From Nocardia cyriacigeorgica GUH-2 (GTDB lineage: Bacteria; Actinomycetota; Actinomycetes; Mycobacteriales; Mycobacteriaceae), in NCBI RefSeq assembly GCF_000284035.1, contig NC_016887.1, positions 3,596,001 to 3,660,000 of the forward strand: a stretch of 64,000 nt of DNA, read 5' to 3'. The position numbers and the translations under genes are program-made. The notes under the pieces were generated by a model that saw only the letters and a list, made by a program, of their open reading frames with translations, did no database searches and was not told the origin of the DNA. Positions 1-13,749 of the stretch are shown here, in pieces (position 1 is the stretch's first letter; the number at the start of each line of letters is the position of its first letter).

Positions 1-1286
<1,286 letters not shown>

Positions 1287-1336
1287 TCACGGGGGTGAAC
1301 GCCTTGCGATTTCCAGGATGACGGCGCCGGACAGGA

Positions 1337-1355
1337 CAAACAATTTGAATGTTTG
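1337..1355. promoter_or_regulatory. Inverted repeat in cbbL-cbbR intergenic region, candidate CbbR operator
   Basis: CAAACA and TGTTTG form a perfect 6-base inverted repeat with a 7-base spacer, in a locally AT-rich stretch between the divergent RuBisCO and LysR genes. Further GTTTG-like half sites follow up to about 1386. LysR proteins commonly bind such interrupted dyads. The assignment rests on position and symmetry only. Confidence 0.5.
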
Positions 1356-1398
1356 CCGAAAAACTCAACCGTTTCATCAGGTTTGCTACCGTCTTTCA

Positions 1399-2274
1399 AT
1401 GGGGAGAGTAAGTGCGGCAAGGATGGAAACCTTCCTCGTCGTCTCCCGCACCGGCAGCATCCGCCGCGCCGCGACCGAGCTGCACGTCACCGAGGCGGCC
1501 GTCTCCGCTGCCGTCGCCCATATCGAGAAACAATTGGGCGCCAAACTCATCGCGAAATCCGGCCGCGGCATCACTCTCACCGAGGCGGGTCGGGTCTATG
1601 CCGACTACTGCCGTGGCATCCTTGGACTGATGCAGGAGGCCCACGCCGCGGTGCGCCGCGCCGAATCCGGGCGCCTGCGCATCGGCGTGGTCGCCACCGC
1701 CGGCGAGTACGTGCTGCTGCGGCCGCTGGCCGGATTCCGCCGCCGCTACCCGGAAATCGAACTCAGCCTGTCGATCCATCCGCGCGATGTGCTGTTCCTC
1801 GAATTGCAGCACCACGAAACCGATCTCGTCATCGCCGGTCGACCACCGCGCGACACCGGTCTGGTCACCCGCGCACGGCGGCCGAGCCGGCTCGTCGTCG
1901 TCGGCCCCACCGGACGCGCCTGCGACCCGATGCGCTCGACCTGGCTGCTACGCGGGCGCGGATCGGGCACCAGGGAAGCCACCCTGAGCCTGCTGGCCCA
2001 GTTGCAGATCGACCCGCCCACCCTCACCCTCGGCTCGCACGGGGCCGTCCTCGCCGCCGCGCGCGAGGGGCTCGGCGTCACCCTCATCCACGGCGACGCC
2101 GTGGGCGAGCACCTCGACTCCGGCGCCCTGCGCGTGCTGCCGGTCGACGGCACCCCGCTGGACCGGCCCTGGCATGCCATCACCACCCGCAACCCCAGCC
2201 CCACCACCCGGTTGTTCCTCGCGCACCTGCTCGATCCCGGCCGGGTGGGCGCCGACGCCTTCCGCCCGACCTGA
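1399..2274 (+). CDS. cbbR: LysR-family transcriptional regulator, CbbR type
   Basis: Protein of about 291 residues with an N-terminal winged helix-turn-helix (around residues 8-65: ETFLVVSRTGSIRRAATEL, AAVSAAVAHIEKQLG) and a LysR substrate-binding domain. CbbR proteins activate the divergently transcribed cbb operon in response to metabolites. The frame is open upstream to 1318, but ATG 1399 gives a normal LysR N-terminus and leaves an intergenic region for the operator at 1337-1355. The substrate-binding half is rather short. The cbbR name follows from its position facing cbbL; the sequence alone says LysR family. Confidence 0.8.
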   Translation: MGRVSAARMETFLVVSRTGSIRRAATELHVTEAAVSAAVAHIEKQLGAKLIAKSGRGITLTEAGRVYADYCRGILGLMQEAHAAVRRAESGRLRIGVVATAGEYVLLRPLAGFRRRYPEIELSLSIHPRDVLFLELQHHETDLVIAGRPPRDTGLVTRARRPSRLVVVGPTGRACDPMRSTWLLRGRGSGTREATLSLLAQLQIDPPTLTLGSHGAVLAAAREGLGVTLIHGDAVGEHLDSGALRVLPVDGTPLDRPWHAITTRNPSPTTRLFLAHLLDPGRVGADAFRPT

Positions 2275-2355
2275 TCCACCGCCCGTGCCACCGCGACACG
2301 GCCGATCTCGGCGAACCTGCCACCGAGCACCCACCCGCGGACGTACCATGCCGAC

Positions 2356-2766
2356 GTGGCCGATGCGAAAGATCCCGCCGCGCTGCGGGTCCTGGTCTAC
2401 AGCGACGACGCCGACACCCGGAGCCAGGTGATGCTGGCCCTGGGCAGACAGCCGCATCCGGACCTACCCGAGCTGGACTACCTCGAGGTCGCCACCGCCG
2501 ACGTGGTGCTCGCGCAGATGGACGCCGGCGGCATCGATCTGGCCATCCTCGACGGTGAAGCCACCCCGGCGGGCGGTCTCGGGATCGCCAAACAGCTCAA
2601 GGACGAACTCGCGCACTGCCCACCGCTGCTGGTGCTCACCGGACGCCCCGACGACGAATGGCTGGCCCGCTGGTCGCGGGCGGAGGCGACGGCCACCCAT
2701 CCGATCGATCCGATCCAGATCACCGACACCGTGGTCGGGCTGCTGCGCGGCCGTCCGGCCGCCTGA
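2356..2766 (+). CDS. Stand-alone receiver-domain-like protein upstream of nuo (Rv3143-like)
   Basis: A 136-residue single-domain protein with a response-regulator receiver fold: acidic pair SDD near residue 17, candidate phospho-acceptor Asp in DLAILDGEA, and LTGRPDD at the Thr position. The normally invariant Lys before the last strand is replaced by His (HPIDP instead of KPxDP). There is no output domain. M. tuberculosis Rv3143 holds the same position just before nuoA, so the neighbourhood is conserved and a link with complex I is plausible. Start is GTG 2356. No partner kinase is adjacent. Confidence 0.75.
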   Translation: MADAKDPAALRVLVYSDDADTRSQVMLALGRQPHPDLPELDYLEVATADVVLAQMDAGGIDLAILDGEATPAGGLGIAKQLKDELAHCPPLLVLTGRPDDEWLARWSRAEATATHPIDPIQITDTVVGLLRGRPAA

Positions 2767-2879
2767 ACTGCGGAGACGACGCGCCCGCGGATTGCCCCGT
2801 TTCGGTCATAAATGTCAGTGCCTAATTCGATCAAAGACCGCGACGAATCGCCGGGTCCGGCCCCGGAACGGTTGTAGGC

Positions 2880-2895
2880 TGTGCTCTAGCTCACA
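2880..2895. promoter_or_regulatory. Candidate CRP/GlxR-type binding site upstream of nuoA
   Basis: TGTGC-N6-TCACA matches the actinobacterial CRP consensus TGTGA-N6-TCACA with one mismatch. It lies about 180 bases before the nuoA start, in the 305-base gap after the receiver-like gene. In mycobacteria and corynebacteria CRP/GlxR controls respiratory genes. The site is seen; its function is inferred. No other clear element was recognised in this gap. Confidence 0.45.
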
Positions 2896-3071
2896 TGAGC
2901 GCGGGAGATGACATGACGACCCGCAGCGCCAGGTTCGGATCAGCCCACCCTCGCCCACCGCGGCGATGACGCGACCCCGGCGACGCGGACCACCGCATCG
3001 ACCGCCCGCACCCCGTTCGAGGACGGACGGCAACCCCGCCCGCCCCGTTCGCAAGGAGGGGAAGTGCAGTC

Positions 3072-3452
3072 GTGAATACCGAGGTGCCGATTCTCGTACT
3101 CGGCGCGATCGCCACCGCGTTCGCGCTGGGCTCGGTGGTGATCGCGTCCCTCATCGGGCCGAAACGCTACAACCGGGCCAAGCTCGAACCCTACGAATGC
3201 GGCATCGAGCCGACACCGCACGCCGTGGCCGGCGGGCCGGGAAACGTTACCGGGCAACGCTTCCCGGTGAAGTACTACCTCACCGCGATGCTGTTCATCA
3301 TCTTCGATATCGAGATCGTGTTCCTGTATCCGTGGGCGGTTCACTTCGATTCGCTCGGTCTGTTCGGTCTGGCCGCGATGGCACTGTTCATCGTCAATGT
3401 CTCGGTCGCCTACGCCTACGAATGGCGCAGAGGCGGCCTGAGCTGGGACTGA
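3072..3452 (+). CDS. nuoA: NADH-quinone oxidoreductase subunit A
   Basis: 126-residue inner-membrane subunit of complex I with three predicted transmembrane segments (about residues 8-28, 68-90 and 95-115). Family signatures are YECGIEP after helix 1 and the [22 protein letters not shown] stretch, which carries the acidic residues of helix 2. Start GTG 3072 follows AAGGAGGGG. It is the first gene of the nuoA-N operon; the next gene is 70 bases away, the largest gap inside the operon together with that before nuoE. Confidence 0.97.
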   Translation: MNTEVPILVLGAIATAFALGSVVIASLIGPKRYNRAKLEPYECGIEPTPHAVAGGPGNVTGQRFPVKYYLTAMLFIIFDIEIVFLYPWAVHFDSLGLFGLAAMALFIVNVSVAYAYEWRRGGLSWD

Positions 3453-3522
3453 GCAGATCGGCGCCGAACATTCCCACCGCGCTCCCCGCCCCGCGGGGAC
3501 GATCCAGGAGAAGCAGTCGATT

Positions 3523-4073
<551 letters not shown>

Positions 4074-4077
<4 letters not shown>

Positions 4078-4766
4078 CGGCCGAGGATCCCCGCGGCGGC
4101 GCCGGCGACGAGGTGATCGGCGTGCGCCACGGCATGTTCGGCGCCGCGGGCACCGGCGACACCTCCGGCTACGGCCGGCTCATCCGCCAGGTCAGCCTCC
4201 CCGGCGGGAGCGCCCCTCCCTACGGTGGCTACTTCGACGCCATCGTCGACGCGCTGCGTCATGCCCTCGGCGAGGTCGGTCTGGACTTCGATGCCGCCGT
4301 GGAGAAAGTGGTGGTGTTCCGCGACGAACTCACCCTGCACGTGCGGCGGGCGGAGCTGGTCGCGGTGGCCCGCGCGCTGCGCGACGATCCGGCCTTGCGT
4401 TTCGAGCTGTGCCTCGGCGTCAACGGCGTGCACTACCCCGACGACGCCGAACGCGAACTGCACGCGGTGTATCACCTGATGTCGATCACCCACGGGCGGC
4501 GGCTGCGCGTCGAGGTCTCCGCACCCGACGCTGATCCGCACATCCCCTCGCTGTACCGGGTGTATCCCACCACCGACTGGCACGAACGCGAGACCTACGA
4601 CTTCTTCGGCCTCCAGTTCGACGGGCATCCCTCGCTGACCCGCATCACCATGCCCGACGACTGGCGCGGACACCCCCAGCGCAAGGATTACCCGCTCGGC
4701 GGGATCCCGGTCGAATACAAGGGCGCGCGCATCCCGCCGCCCGACGAGCGGAGGGCCTACAGCTGA
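4074..4766 (+). CDS. nuoC: NADH-quinone oxidoreductase subunit C
   Basis: 230-residue 30-kDa subunit of the peripheral arm, without cofactors. The family region is at the C-terminal half: the ERETYDFFG motif followed by [19 protein letters not shown] 4074 overlaps the nuoB stop. The first ~35 residues are Gly/Ala-rich and not conserved. NuoC and NuoD are separate here, unlike the NuoCD fusion of enterobacteria. It overlaps nuoD by one base. Confidence 0.96.
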
Positions 4767-6142
4767 TGAACAACACCGACACCCACGCCACCGGAACCGA
4801 CACCGACGACCTCGGTGCTGCCCACCGGCAGACCTCCGATCAAACACCGGCGCCCGAGCCGACGACGGTGACCGTCGGCGGCCAGGATTGGGACGAGGTC
4901 GCCGAGGCCCTGCGCGGCGCCGGCGAGGAACGCATCGTCGTCAATATGGGGCCGCAGCATCCGTCCACCCACGGCGTGCTGCGACTGATCCTGGAGATCG
5001 AGGGCGAAACCGTCACCGAAGCCCGCTGCGGCATCGGCTATCTGCACACCGGCATCGAGAAGAACCTGGAATTCCGCAACTGGGCCCAGGGCGTCACCTT
5101 CGTGACCCGGATGGACTATCTGTCGCCGTTCTACAACGAGACCGCCTACTGCCTCGGGGTGGAGAAGCTGCTCGACATCACCGAGCAGATTCCCGAGCGC
5201 GCCACCGTCATCCGGGTGCTGCTGATGGAGCTCAACCGGATCTCCTCGCATCTGGTGGCACTGGCCACCGGTGGGATGGAGCTGGGCGCGCTCACCCCGA
5301 TGCTGTTCGGTTTCCGCGAGCGCGAACTGATCCTCGACGTCTTCGAGACCATCACCGGCCTGCGCATGAACCATGCCTACATCCGGCCGGGCGGGCTCGC
5401 CCAGGATCTGCCCGACAACGGCGTCGACAAGGTGCGCGAACTACTGGCGCTGTTACCGAAACGCCTGCGCGATATGGAACATCTGCTCACCCAGAACCCG
5501 ATCTGGAAGGCCCGCACCCAGGACATCGGCTACCTGGACCTCACCGGATGCATGGCGCTGGGCATCACCGGCCCGGTGCTACGCGCCACCGGCCTACCGC
5601 ACGATCTGCGCAAGGCCGCGCCGTACTGCGGATACGAGACCTACGAATTCGACATTCCGACCACCACGGGTTGCGACTGCTACGGCCGCTACGTCATCCG
5701 GGTGGAAGAGATGAAGGAATCGCTGAAGATCGTCGAGCAATGCCTGGACCGGCTGCGGCCGGGTCCGGTCATGATCGACGACAAGAAGATCGCCTGGCCC
5801 GCCGACCTGGCCCTCGGCCCCGACGGGCTGGGCAATTCGCCGCGACACATCGGCAAGATCATGGGCACGTCGATGGAAGGGCTCATCCACCATTTCAAGC
5901 TCGTCACCGAGGGCATCCGGGTCCCGGCCGGGCAGGTGTACAGCGCTGTCGAATCACCGCGCGGGGAACTCGGCGTGCACATGGTCAGCGATGGTGGCAC
6001 CCGCCCGTACCGGGTGCATTTCCGCGACCCCTCGTTCACGAATCTGCAAGCGGTGGCGGCGATGTGCGAAGGCGGCATGGTCGCCGACGTCATCGCCTCC
6101 GTCGCCAGTATCGACCCGGTGATGGGCGGTGTGGACCGATGA
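4766..6142 (+). CDS. nuoD: NADH-quinone oxidoreductase subunit D
   Basis: 458-residue 49-kDa subunit that forms the quinone-binding pocket with NuoB; it is related to [NiFe]-hydrogenase large subunits but lacks their metal cysteines. Visible signatures: [15 protein letters not shown] near residue 62 (the His that contacts quinone), [10 protein letters not shown], and the C-terminal MGGVDR ending. The first ~55 residues form a Thr/Asp-rich leader typical of actinobacterial NuoD. Start ATG 4766 overlaps the nuoC stop TGA. Confidence 0.97.
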   Translation: MNNTDTHATGTDTDDLGAAHRQTSDQTPAPEPTTVTVGGQDWDEVAEALRGAGEERIVVNMGPQHPSTHGVLRLILEIEGETVTEARCGIGYLHTGIEKNLEFRNWAQGVTFVTRMDYLSPFYNETAYCLGVEKLLDITEQIPERATVIRVLLMELNRISSHLVALATGGMELGALTPMLFGFRERELILDVFETITGLRMNHAYIRPGGLAQDLPDNGVDKVRELLALLPKRLRDMEHLLTQNPIWKARTQDIGYLDLTGCMALGITGPVLRATGLPHDLRKAAPYCGYETYEFDIPTTTGCDCYGRYVIRVEEMKESLKIVEQCLDRLRPGPVMIDDKKIAWPADLALGPDGLGNSPRHIGKIMGTSMEGLIHHFKLVTEGIRVPAGQVYSAVESPRGELGVHMVSDGGTRPYRVHFRDPSFTNLQAVAAMCEGGMVADVIASVASIDPVMGGVDR

Positions 6143-6212
6143 GGCGATACCTCCGCCTTCGCTGCGGCCTCTGCCGGCGACCACAGCATCCGCAGGCGGC
6201 GAAGGAGGCCCG

Positions 6213-6928
6213 ATGACCGAGATCCTGTTGCGGCTGACCACCAAACCCGCGCCCTATCCGGAGGAGGTGCATGAGCGGTTGGCCGGCGACGCGGCGCGGA
6301 TCATCGCCCGCTATCCGCATCCGCGCTCGGCGCTGCTGCCACTGCTGCATCTGGTGCAGTCCGAGGAAGGGTTCGTCTCGGGCACCGGCATCGAATTCTG
6401 CGCCGAACAGCTGGGTTTGACCGCCGCCGAAGTCACCGCGGTGGCGACCTTCTATTCGATGTACCGGCGCACACCCACCGGCGAGTACCACGTCGGCGTG
6501 TGCACCAACACGTTGTGCGCGGTGATGGGCGGCGACGCCATCCTGGCCGCCCTGCGCGAGCATCTCGGGATCGCGCACGGCCAGACCACCGACGACGGCG
6601 CCATCACCCTCGAACACATCGAGTGCAACGCGGCCTGTGATTTCGCGCCGGTCATCATGGTGAACTGGGAGTTCTTCGACAACCAGACCCCGGAATCGGC
6701 TCGGGCCCTGGTGGATTCGCTGCGCTCGGGCGCGCAGGTCACGCCGACCCGCGGCGCACCGCTGTGCACCTTCCGCGAGACCGCTCGTATCCTGGCCGGC
6801 TTCCCCGACGAACGCCCCGGCGCACTGGACGGTATTCCCGGCCCGGCCACGCTGGCCGGTCTGCACACCGCACGCGAACACGGCATGCACGCGCCCGACG
6901 CACAGCACCGGTCGGAGGGCGAGCAGCA

Positions 6929-6932
<4 letters not shown>
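6213..6932 (+). CDS. nuoE: NADH-quinone oxidoreductase subunit E
   Basis: 239-residue thioredoxin-like subunit with the [2Fe-2S] cluster N1a. Ligands are visible in GVCTNTLCAVMGG and IECNAACDFAP (C-x4-C ... C-x3-C). It works with NuoF and NuoG in the NADH-oxidising module. The frame is open further upstream, but ATG 6213 follows GAAGGAGG and starts the conserved part. The final ~45 residues (FRETARILAGFPDERPG onward) form a tail beyond the E. coli length, common in actinobacteria. GTG of nuoF overlaps its stop. Confidence 0.96.
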
Positions 6933-8253
<1,321 letters not shown>

Positions 8254-8257
<4 letters not shown>

Positions 8258-10749
8258 CCGCGACCGTGCGCACCGATACCAGCGGCGTGATGCCCGCCGA
8301 CCTCGTCAGCGTCACCATCGACGGCACCACCGTCAGCGTGCCGGCGGGCACCCTGCTCATCCGGGCCGCCGAACTGATCGGCATCCAGATCCCCCGCTTC
8401 TGCGATCATCCGCTGCTCGAACCGGTGGGCGCGTGCCGTCAATGCCTGGTGGAGGTCGACGGCCAGCGCAAGCCGGTGGCCTCGTGCACCATGGCGGTCT
8501 CCGACGGCATGGTCGCGCACACCCAGCTCAGCTCCACCGCGGCGGAGAAGGCTCAGCGCGGGGTGATGGAGCTGCTGCTGATCAACCATCCGCTGGACTG
8601 CCCGGTCTGCGACAAGGGCGGGGAATGCCCGCTGCAGAACCAGGCGATGTCCACCGGCTCGGCCGAATCGCGGTTCGACGGCGTCAAACGCACCTTCCCC
8701 AAGCCGATCCCGCTGTCCACGGCGGTGCTGCTGGACCGGGAACGGTGTGTGCTGTGCGCGCGCTGCACCCGCTTCTCCCAGCAGATCGCCGGCGATCCGT
8801 TCATCGAACTGCTCGATCGTGGCGCCCTGCAGCAGGTGGGTACCGCGCAGGCCGCACCGCTGGATTCGTACTTCTCCGGCAATACCGTGCAGATCTGCCC
8901 GGTCGGCGCGCTCACCGGCACCAGTTACCGGTTCCGGGCCCGCCCGTTCGACCTGGTGTCGAGCCCGAATGTGTGCGAGCACTGTGCCTCCGGATGCGCG
9001 CAGCGCACCGATCACCGGCGCGGCAAGGTGCTGCGCCGCCTCGCCGGTGACGACCCGCAGGTCAACGAGGAATGGAACTGCGACAAGGGCCGCTGGGCCT
9101 TCGCCTACGCCACCGAGCCCGACCGGTTGACCACGCCGCTGGTGCGCGGATCCGACGGCGAGCTCGCACCGGCGCCGTGGTCACAGGCGCTGGCGGTGGC
9201 CGCGCGCGGGCTGGCGGCGGCGGGCCCGAACACCGGTGTGCTGGTGGGCGGGCGGGTCACCATGGAAGACGCCTACGCCTACAGCAAGTTCGCGCGGCTG
9301 GTGCTGGGCACCAACGACATCGATATGCGCGCGCGGATCCATTCGGCCGAAGAAGCCGACTTCCTGGCCGCGCGGGTGGCCGGACAGGGTCTGACCGTCG
9401 GCTACGACGATCTCGAAGCCGCACCGGTGGTGCTGCTGGCCGGGTTCGAGCCGGAGGAAGAGTCGCCCATCGTCTATCTGCGGCTGCGCAAGGCCGCCCG
9501 CAAGCGGGGCCTGCCGATCTACGCGCTGGCCGCGTACGCCTCCCGCGGGGTCGAGCGCATGTCGGCGACCTTGCTGCCCACCGTCCCCGGTGCCGAACCG
9601 CACGTGTTCGAGGCGATCCGCGCCGGCGGCCCGCAATCACGCGAAACCACCGGCGCCACCGTCGATTCCATTCGTCTGGTCGAGCTGTCCCGGCTGTTGC
9701 GGCAGCCCGGGGCGGTCATCATGGTGGGTGAGCGACTGGCCGGAATTCCCGGTGCGCTGTCGGCGGTCGCGCGACTGGCCGACGACACCGGCGCCGCGCT
9801 GGCGTGGGTACCGCGGCGGGCCGGCGAACGCGGCGCGATCGAAGCCGGCGCGCTGCCGGGACTGCTGCCGGGTGGGCGCCCGCTGTGCGATCCGGAGGCC
9901 AGACGTCAGGTGCACCAGGTCTGGGGTGGTGAGGTTCCGGTGGCCGCCGGCCGCGATACGGCCGGGATCCTGGCTGCGGCAACCGAACTCGGAGCCCTGG
10001 TGGTCGGTGGTGTCGAGCTCGCCGATCTGCCGGATCCGGCGGCCGCGCTGGCCGCGGTCCGGGCGGCACCGTTCGTGGTCAGCCTGGAACTGCGCCGCAG
10101 CGAGGTCACCGACTGCGCCGATGTGGTGTTCCCGGTGGCCTCGGCCATGGAGAAGGCGGGAACCTTCCTGACCTGGGAGGGTAGGCCGCGCGCCTTCGCG
10201 GCCGCGCTCGGCGAATCCACCGTCTGCCGCACGGCGGCGCCGCTGTCGGATCAGCGGGTGCTGCACACCCTGGCCGCCGAGATGGGCACGCCCCTCGGGC
10301 TGCCCGATGCCACCGCCGCCCGCGCCGAACTCGCCGGACTCGGCGCCTGGAACGGCTCGCCCGCCCCGGCGCCGGCGCATCTGCCGCATCCGGTCACCCG
10401 CCCGGGTCCGGGCACCGCGGTCCTGGCCGGATGGCGGCAGCTGCTCGACGCCGGGCGCATGCAGGACGGTGAACCGAACCTCGCCGGCACCGCACACCCG
10501 GCGGTGTTGCGCCTGTCGGCGGCCACCGCGGCCGAGATCGGCGCCGCCGACGGTGAACCGGTCACCGTCGCCACCGAACACGGCGCGCTCACCTTGCCCC
10601 TGGTGATCACCGAGATGCCCGACCGCGTGGTGTGGGTGCCGCTGCACGCACCGGGCCATCCGGTGCACGCCGCGCTCGCGACGCACCCGGGTGGCGTGGT
10701 CCAGCTGCGGCGGGCCGGGCTGACGATGGAGGTCGAAGGCGATGACTGA
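8254..10749 (+). CDS. nuoG: NADH-quinone oxidoreductase subunit G
   Basis: 831-residue subunit with a chain of iron-sulfur clusters. In order: an N-terminal [2Fe-2S] ferredoxin domain ([20 protein letters not shown], with SCTMAV), the His/Cys-ligated cluster ([15 protein letters not shown]), an 8-Cys-type region ([14 protein letters not shown] and QICPVGALT), and a molybdopterin-oxidoreductase-like domain beginning at the Cys motif [17 protein letters not shown] near residue 240. The C-terminal half is the catalytically silent formate-dehydrogenase-like fold. ATG 8254 overlaps the nuoF stop and the end overlaps nuoH by 8 bases. Confidence 0.96.
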
Positions 10750-12586
10750 TCCGATGCTGCTGGCCCAGGCCGCGGACGGGCCCGCGGGCTTCGGCACCGA
10801 CCCGCTGTGGCTGGTGCTGCTCAAAGCGGTCGCCATCTTCGTCTTCCTGCTGCTCACCCCGATGATCGCGGTGCTGGCCGAACGCAAGATCGTGGCCCGC
10901 ATGCAGATGCGTATCGGCCCCAACCGCACCGGGCCGTTCGGCAGCCTGCAATCCATCGCCGACGGGGTGAAGATGGCCCTCAAGGAAGACATCGTCCCGG
11001 CCATCGTCGACAAACCCATCTACATCCTGGCGCCGGTGCTCGCCGCGATCCCGGCGTTCATGGCCTTCGCGGTCATGCCGTTCGGGCCGCAGGTGTCGAT
11101 CTTCGGGCACACCACACCGCTGCAATTGACCGATCTGCCGGTCGGGGTGCTCTACATCCTGGCCATCACCTCCATCGGCGTCTACGGCATCGTGCTCGCC
11201 GGCTGGGCGTCGGGCTCGACGTATCCGCTGCTGGGCGGGCTGCGCTCGACCGCCCAGGTCATCTCCTACGAGATCGCCATGGCCTTGTGTTTCGCCGCGG
11301 TCTTCCTGCTCGGCGGAACCATGGCCACCTCCGGGATCGTGGCCGCCCAGCACGGCACCTGGTACGCCTTCCTGCTGCTGCCGTCGTTTCTGATCTACTG
11401 CGTCTCGATGGTCGGCGAGACCAACCGGGCGCCGTTCGATCTGCCCGAAGCCGAGGGCGAACTGGTCGGCGGATTCCACACCGAGTACTCCTCGTTGAAG
11501 TTCGCGATGTTCATGCTCGCCGAGTACATCAACATGGCGACGGTGTCGGCGCTGGCCACCACCCTGTTCTTGGGCGGATGGGCCGCGCCCTGGCCGTTGA
11601 ACATGTGGTCGGGCGCGAATTCGGGTTGGTGGCCGCTGCTGTGGTTCACGCTCAAGGTGTGGACATTCCTGTTCGTGTTCATCTGGCTGCGCGGCACGCT
11701 GCCGCGGCTGCGCTACGACCAGTTCATGAACCTCGGCTGGAAGCTGCTCATCCCGGTGTCTCTGCTGTGGGTGATGGTGGTGGCCACGGCGCGGGTGCTG
11801 GAACTCGAGGGCTACCAGGTGCAGACGCCGATCCTCGTCATCGGTGGGTTGCTGGTGTGCGCGCTGATGGTCGGGCTGTTCCTGCGGGCCGGTCGCGCAA
11901 CCGGCGCCCCACCCGAGGTGGAGGAACCGGTATCGCCGCCGGACCGAAGCGCCAGTAGCGCAGGCGTTTTCCTGGGATTCCCGACGCCGCCGCTGCCGGA
12001 TCGGCCGTCGCACACCGTGCCGCAGGGCGGTCTGTTCGAACCGCTGGCCGGCTTCGCCGTCACCGCGGCCACCATGTTCAAGAAGCCGAACACCGAGTTC
12101 TATCCGGAGCAGAAGGTTCCGACCGCCGCCCGCTATCACGGCCGCCATCAGCTCAATCGGTACTCCGACGGTCTCGAGAAATGCATCGGCTGCGAGTTGT
12201 GCGCCTGGGCCTGCCCGGCCGACGCCATCTACGTCGAAGGCGCCGACAATACCGAGACCGAGCGCTTCTCCCCCGGTGAACGCTACGGCCGCGTCTACCA
12301 GATCAACTATCTGCGCTGCATCGGCTGCGGCCTGTGCATCGAGGCCTGCCCGACGCGGGCGTTGACGATGACCAATGACTACGAGCTCACCGACGACAAC
12401 CGCGCCGACCTGATCTACGAAAAAGACCGGCTGCTGGCCCCGCTCGAGCCGGGCATGACCGCGCCACCGCACCAGATGCGCCCCGGCACCAGCGCGGCCG
12501 ACTACTACACCGGCGCCGTCAACGGCACCGGCGCGGACCGCTCCCCCGCAGCCGCGGGCACCGTCGCGGACGGAGGCACCCGATGA
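10742..12586 (+). CDS. nuoHI: NuoH-NuoI fusion: complex I subunits H and I in one reading frame
   Basis: One uninterrupted frame of 614 codons joins two subunits that are normally separate. Residues 1 to ~400 are NuoH, the quinone-channel membrane subunit with 8-9 helices (motifs [31 protein letters not shown]). About 400-430 is a Pro/Ser-rich linker. Residues ~430-614 are NuoI, the two-[4Fe-4S] ferredoxin subunit: [12 protein letters not shown] (Cys 481, 484, 487, 491) and [12 protein letters not shown] (Cys 526, 529, 532, 536). No stop lies between them. The only in-frame start near the junction, GTG 12017, has no visible ribosome site. NuoI docks on the cytoplasmic face beside NuoH, so a C-terminal fusion is sterically reasonable. 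Confidence 0.88.
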   Translation: MTDPMLLAQAADGPAGFGTDPLWLVLLKAVAIFVFLLLTPMIAVLAERKIVARMQMRIGPNRTGPFGSLQSIADGVKMALKEDIVPAIVDKPIYILAPVLAAIPAFMAFAVMPFGPQVSIFGHTTPLQLTDLPVGVLYILAITSIGVYGIVLAGWASGSTYPLLGGLRSTAQVISYEIAMALCFAAVFLLGGTMATSGIVAAQHGTWYAFLLLPSFLIYCVSMVGETNRAPFDLPEAEGELVGGFHTEYSSLKFAMFMLAEYINMATVSALATTLFLGGWAAPWPLNMWSGANSGWWPLLWFTLKVWTFLFVFIWLRGTLPRLRYDQFMNLGWKLLIPVSLLWVMVVATARVLELEGYQVQTPILVIGGLLVCALMVGLFLRAGRATGAPPEVEEPVSPPDRSASSAGVFLGFPTPPLPDRPSHTVPQGGLFEPLAGFAVTAATMFKKPNTEFYPEQKVPTAARYHGRHQLNRYSDGLEKCIGCELCAWACPADAIYVEGADNTETERFSPGERYGRVYQINYLRCIGCGLCIEACPTRALTMTNDYELTDDNRADLIYEKDRLLAPLEPGMTAPPHQMRPGTSAADYYTGAVNGTGADRSPAAAGTVADGGTR

Positions 12587-13452
12587 CCGTCATGACCCAC
12601 CTGGCCGCCGCAGTGCCACTGGCCGCGGACCCGATCACCAGGACCGGCACCGGTGAAGCCGTGCAGTTCTGGATCCTGGCGCCGCTGGCGGTGATCGGTG
12701 CGCTCGGCATGGTCTTCGCCGCCAAGGCGGTGCATTCGGCGATCTGCCTGGCCGCCACCATGATCGCGCTCGCGGTGTTCTATATCGCGCAGGACGCGTT
12801 GTTCCTCGGTGTCGTGCAGATCGTGGTCTACACCGGCGCGGTGATGATGCTGTTCCTGTTCGTGCTGATGCTCGTCGGCGTGGATTCGGCCGAATCGCTG
12901 CGCGAGACCTTGCGCGGGCAGCGCATCGCGGCCGCGGCGGTGGGCCTCGGATTCGGGCTGCTGTTCATCACCGGCATCTCGCACGGTGTCCGCAATTCCG
13001 GGGTCGCCTTCCCCGCCACCGGTTTTCCCGGCCGCGATGTGATCGGTGAGCTGGCCGAGCTGATCTTCGTGCGCTACGTGTGGGCGTTCGAGCTGACCGG
13101 TGCGTTGCTGATCGCCGCCACCATCGGCGCCATGGTGCTGGCGCACCGGGAGAAGTTCGGGCCGCAACTCGGGCAGCGGGAGATGTCGCGGCGCCGCTTC
13201 CGCGATCCCGAACACGCCAGGCCCACACCGCTACCCACGCCGGGGGTGTACGCCAGGCACAACGCGGTCGATGTCCCGGCCCGGCTGCCGGACGGATCGT
13301 TCGAGGAGCTGTCGGTCTCGACCATCCTGCGCCACCGCCGCACCCGGGCGCTGACCGAAGCCGCGGTCATCTCCGTCGGCACCACGCCGGCCGAGCCCAG
13401 CGCGCCCGCCGACGGCGAGTCCCGCACCTCCGAGGAGAAAGGGAGCCGGTGA
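12583..13452 (+). CDS. nuoJ: NADH-quinone oxidoreductase subunit J
   Basis: 289-residue membrane subunit of the proton-pumping arm with five predicted helices in the first ~185 residues ([37 protein letters not shown], and others). The [12 protein letters not shown] helix holds the pi-bulge region typical of ND6/NuoJ. The hydrophilic tail of ~100 residues after the last helix is an actinobacterial feature. ATG 12583 overlaps the preceding stop by 4 bases, and its stop overlaps nuoK. Confidence 0.95.
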   Translation: MTVMTHLAAAVPLAADPITRTGTGEAVQFWILAPLAVIGALGMVFAAKAVHSAICLAATMIALAVFYIAQDALFLGVVQIVVYTGAVMMLFLFVLMLVGVDSAESLRETLRGQRIAAAAVGLGFGLLFITGISHGVRNSGVAFPATGFPGRDVIGELAELIFVRYVWAFELTGALLIAATIGAMVLAHREKFGPQLGQREMSRRRFRDPEHARPTPLPTPGVYARHNAVDVPARLPDGSFEELSVSTILRHRRTRALTEAAVISVGTTPAEPSAPADGESRTSEEKGSR

Positions 13453-13748
13453 ATCCCGCCAACTACCTGTTCCTGTCCGCGCTGCTGTTCACCATCGGCG
13501 CCGCCGGTGTGCTGCTGCGCCGCAACGCGATCGTGGTGTTCATGTGCATCGAGCTGATGCTCAACGCGGTGAACCTGGCCTTCGTCACCTTCGCCCGGAT
13601 GCACGCCGACCTCGACGGCCAGGTCTTCGCGTTCTTCACCATGGTGGTCGCCGCCGCCGAAGTGGTGGTGGGCCTGGCGATCATCATGACCATCTTCCGC
13701 GCCCGCCGCTCGACCTCGGTCGACGACGCCAACCTGCTGAAGTTCTGA
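13449..13748 (+). CDS. nuoK: NADH-quinone oxidoreductase subunit K
   Basis: 99-residue, three-helix membrane subunit (ND4L) of the proton pump. The two functionally important acidic residues sit in helices: Glu in [15 protein letters not shown] (about 36) and Glu in [13 protein letters not shown] (about 72). Start is GTG 13449, overlapping the nuoJ stop. A longer frame opens upstream at 13080, but it would lie wholly inside nuoJ and is not real. Confidence 0.96.
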   Translation: MNPANYLFLSALLFTIGAAGVLLRRNAIVVFMCIELMLNAVNLAFVTFARMHADLDGQVFAFFTMVVAAAEVVVGLAIIMTIFRARRSTSVDDANLLKF

Positions 13749-13749
13749 C

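Noticed and set aside
2913..2969. 18-codon ORF before nuoA as a leader peptide
   Set aside because: Arg/Pro-rich, only a weak GGGAGATG upstream and no attenuator hairpin seen; probably chance.
12017..12586. Separate nuoI gene starting at an internal GTG
   Set aside because: No ribosome site precedes it and no stop ends nuoH before it, so a fusion is the direct reading. It remains the main alternative.
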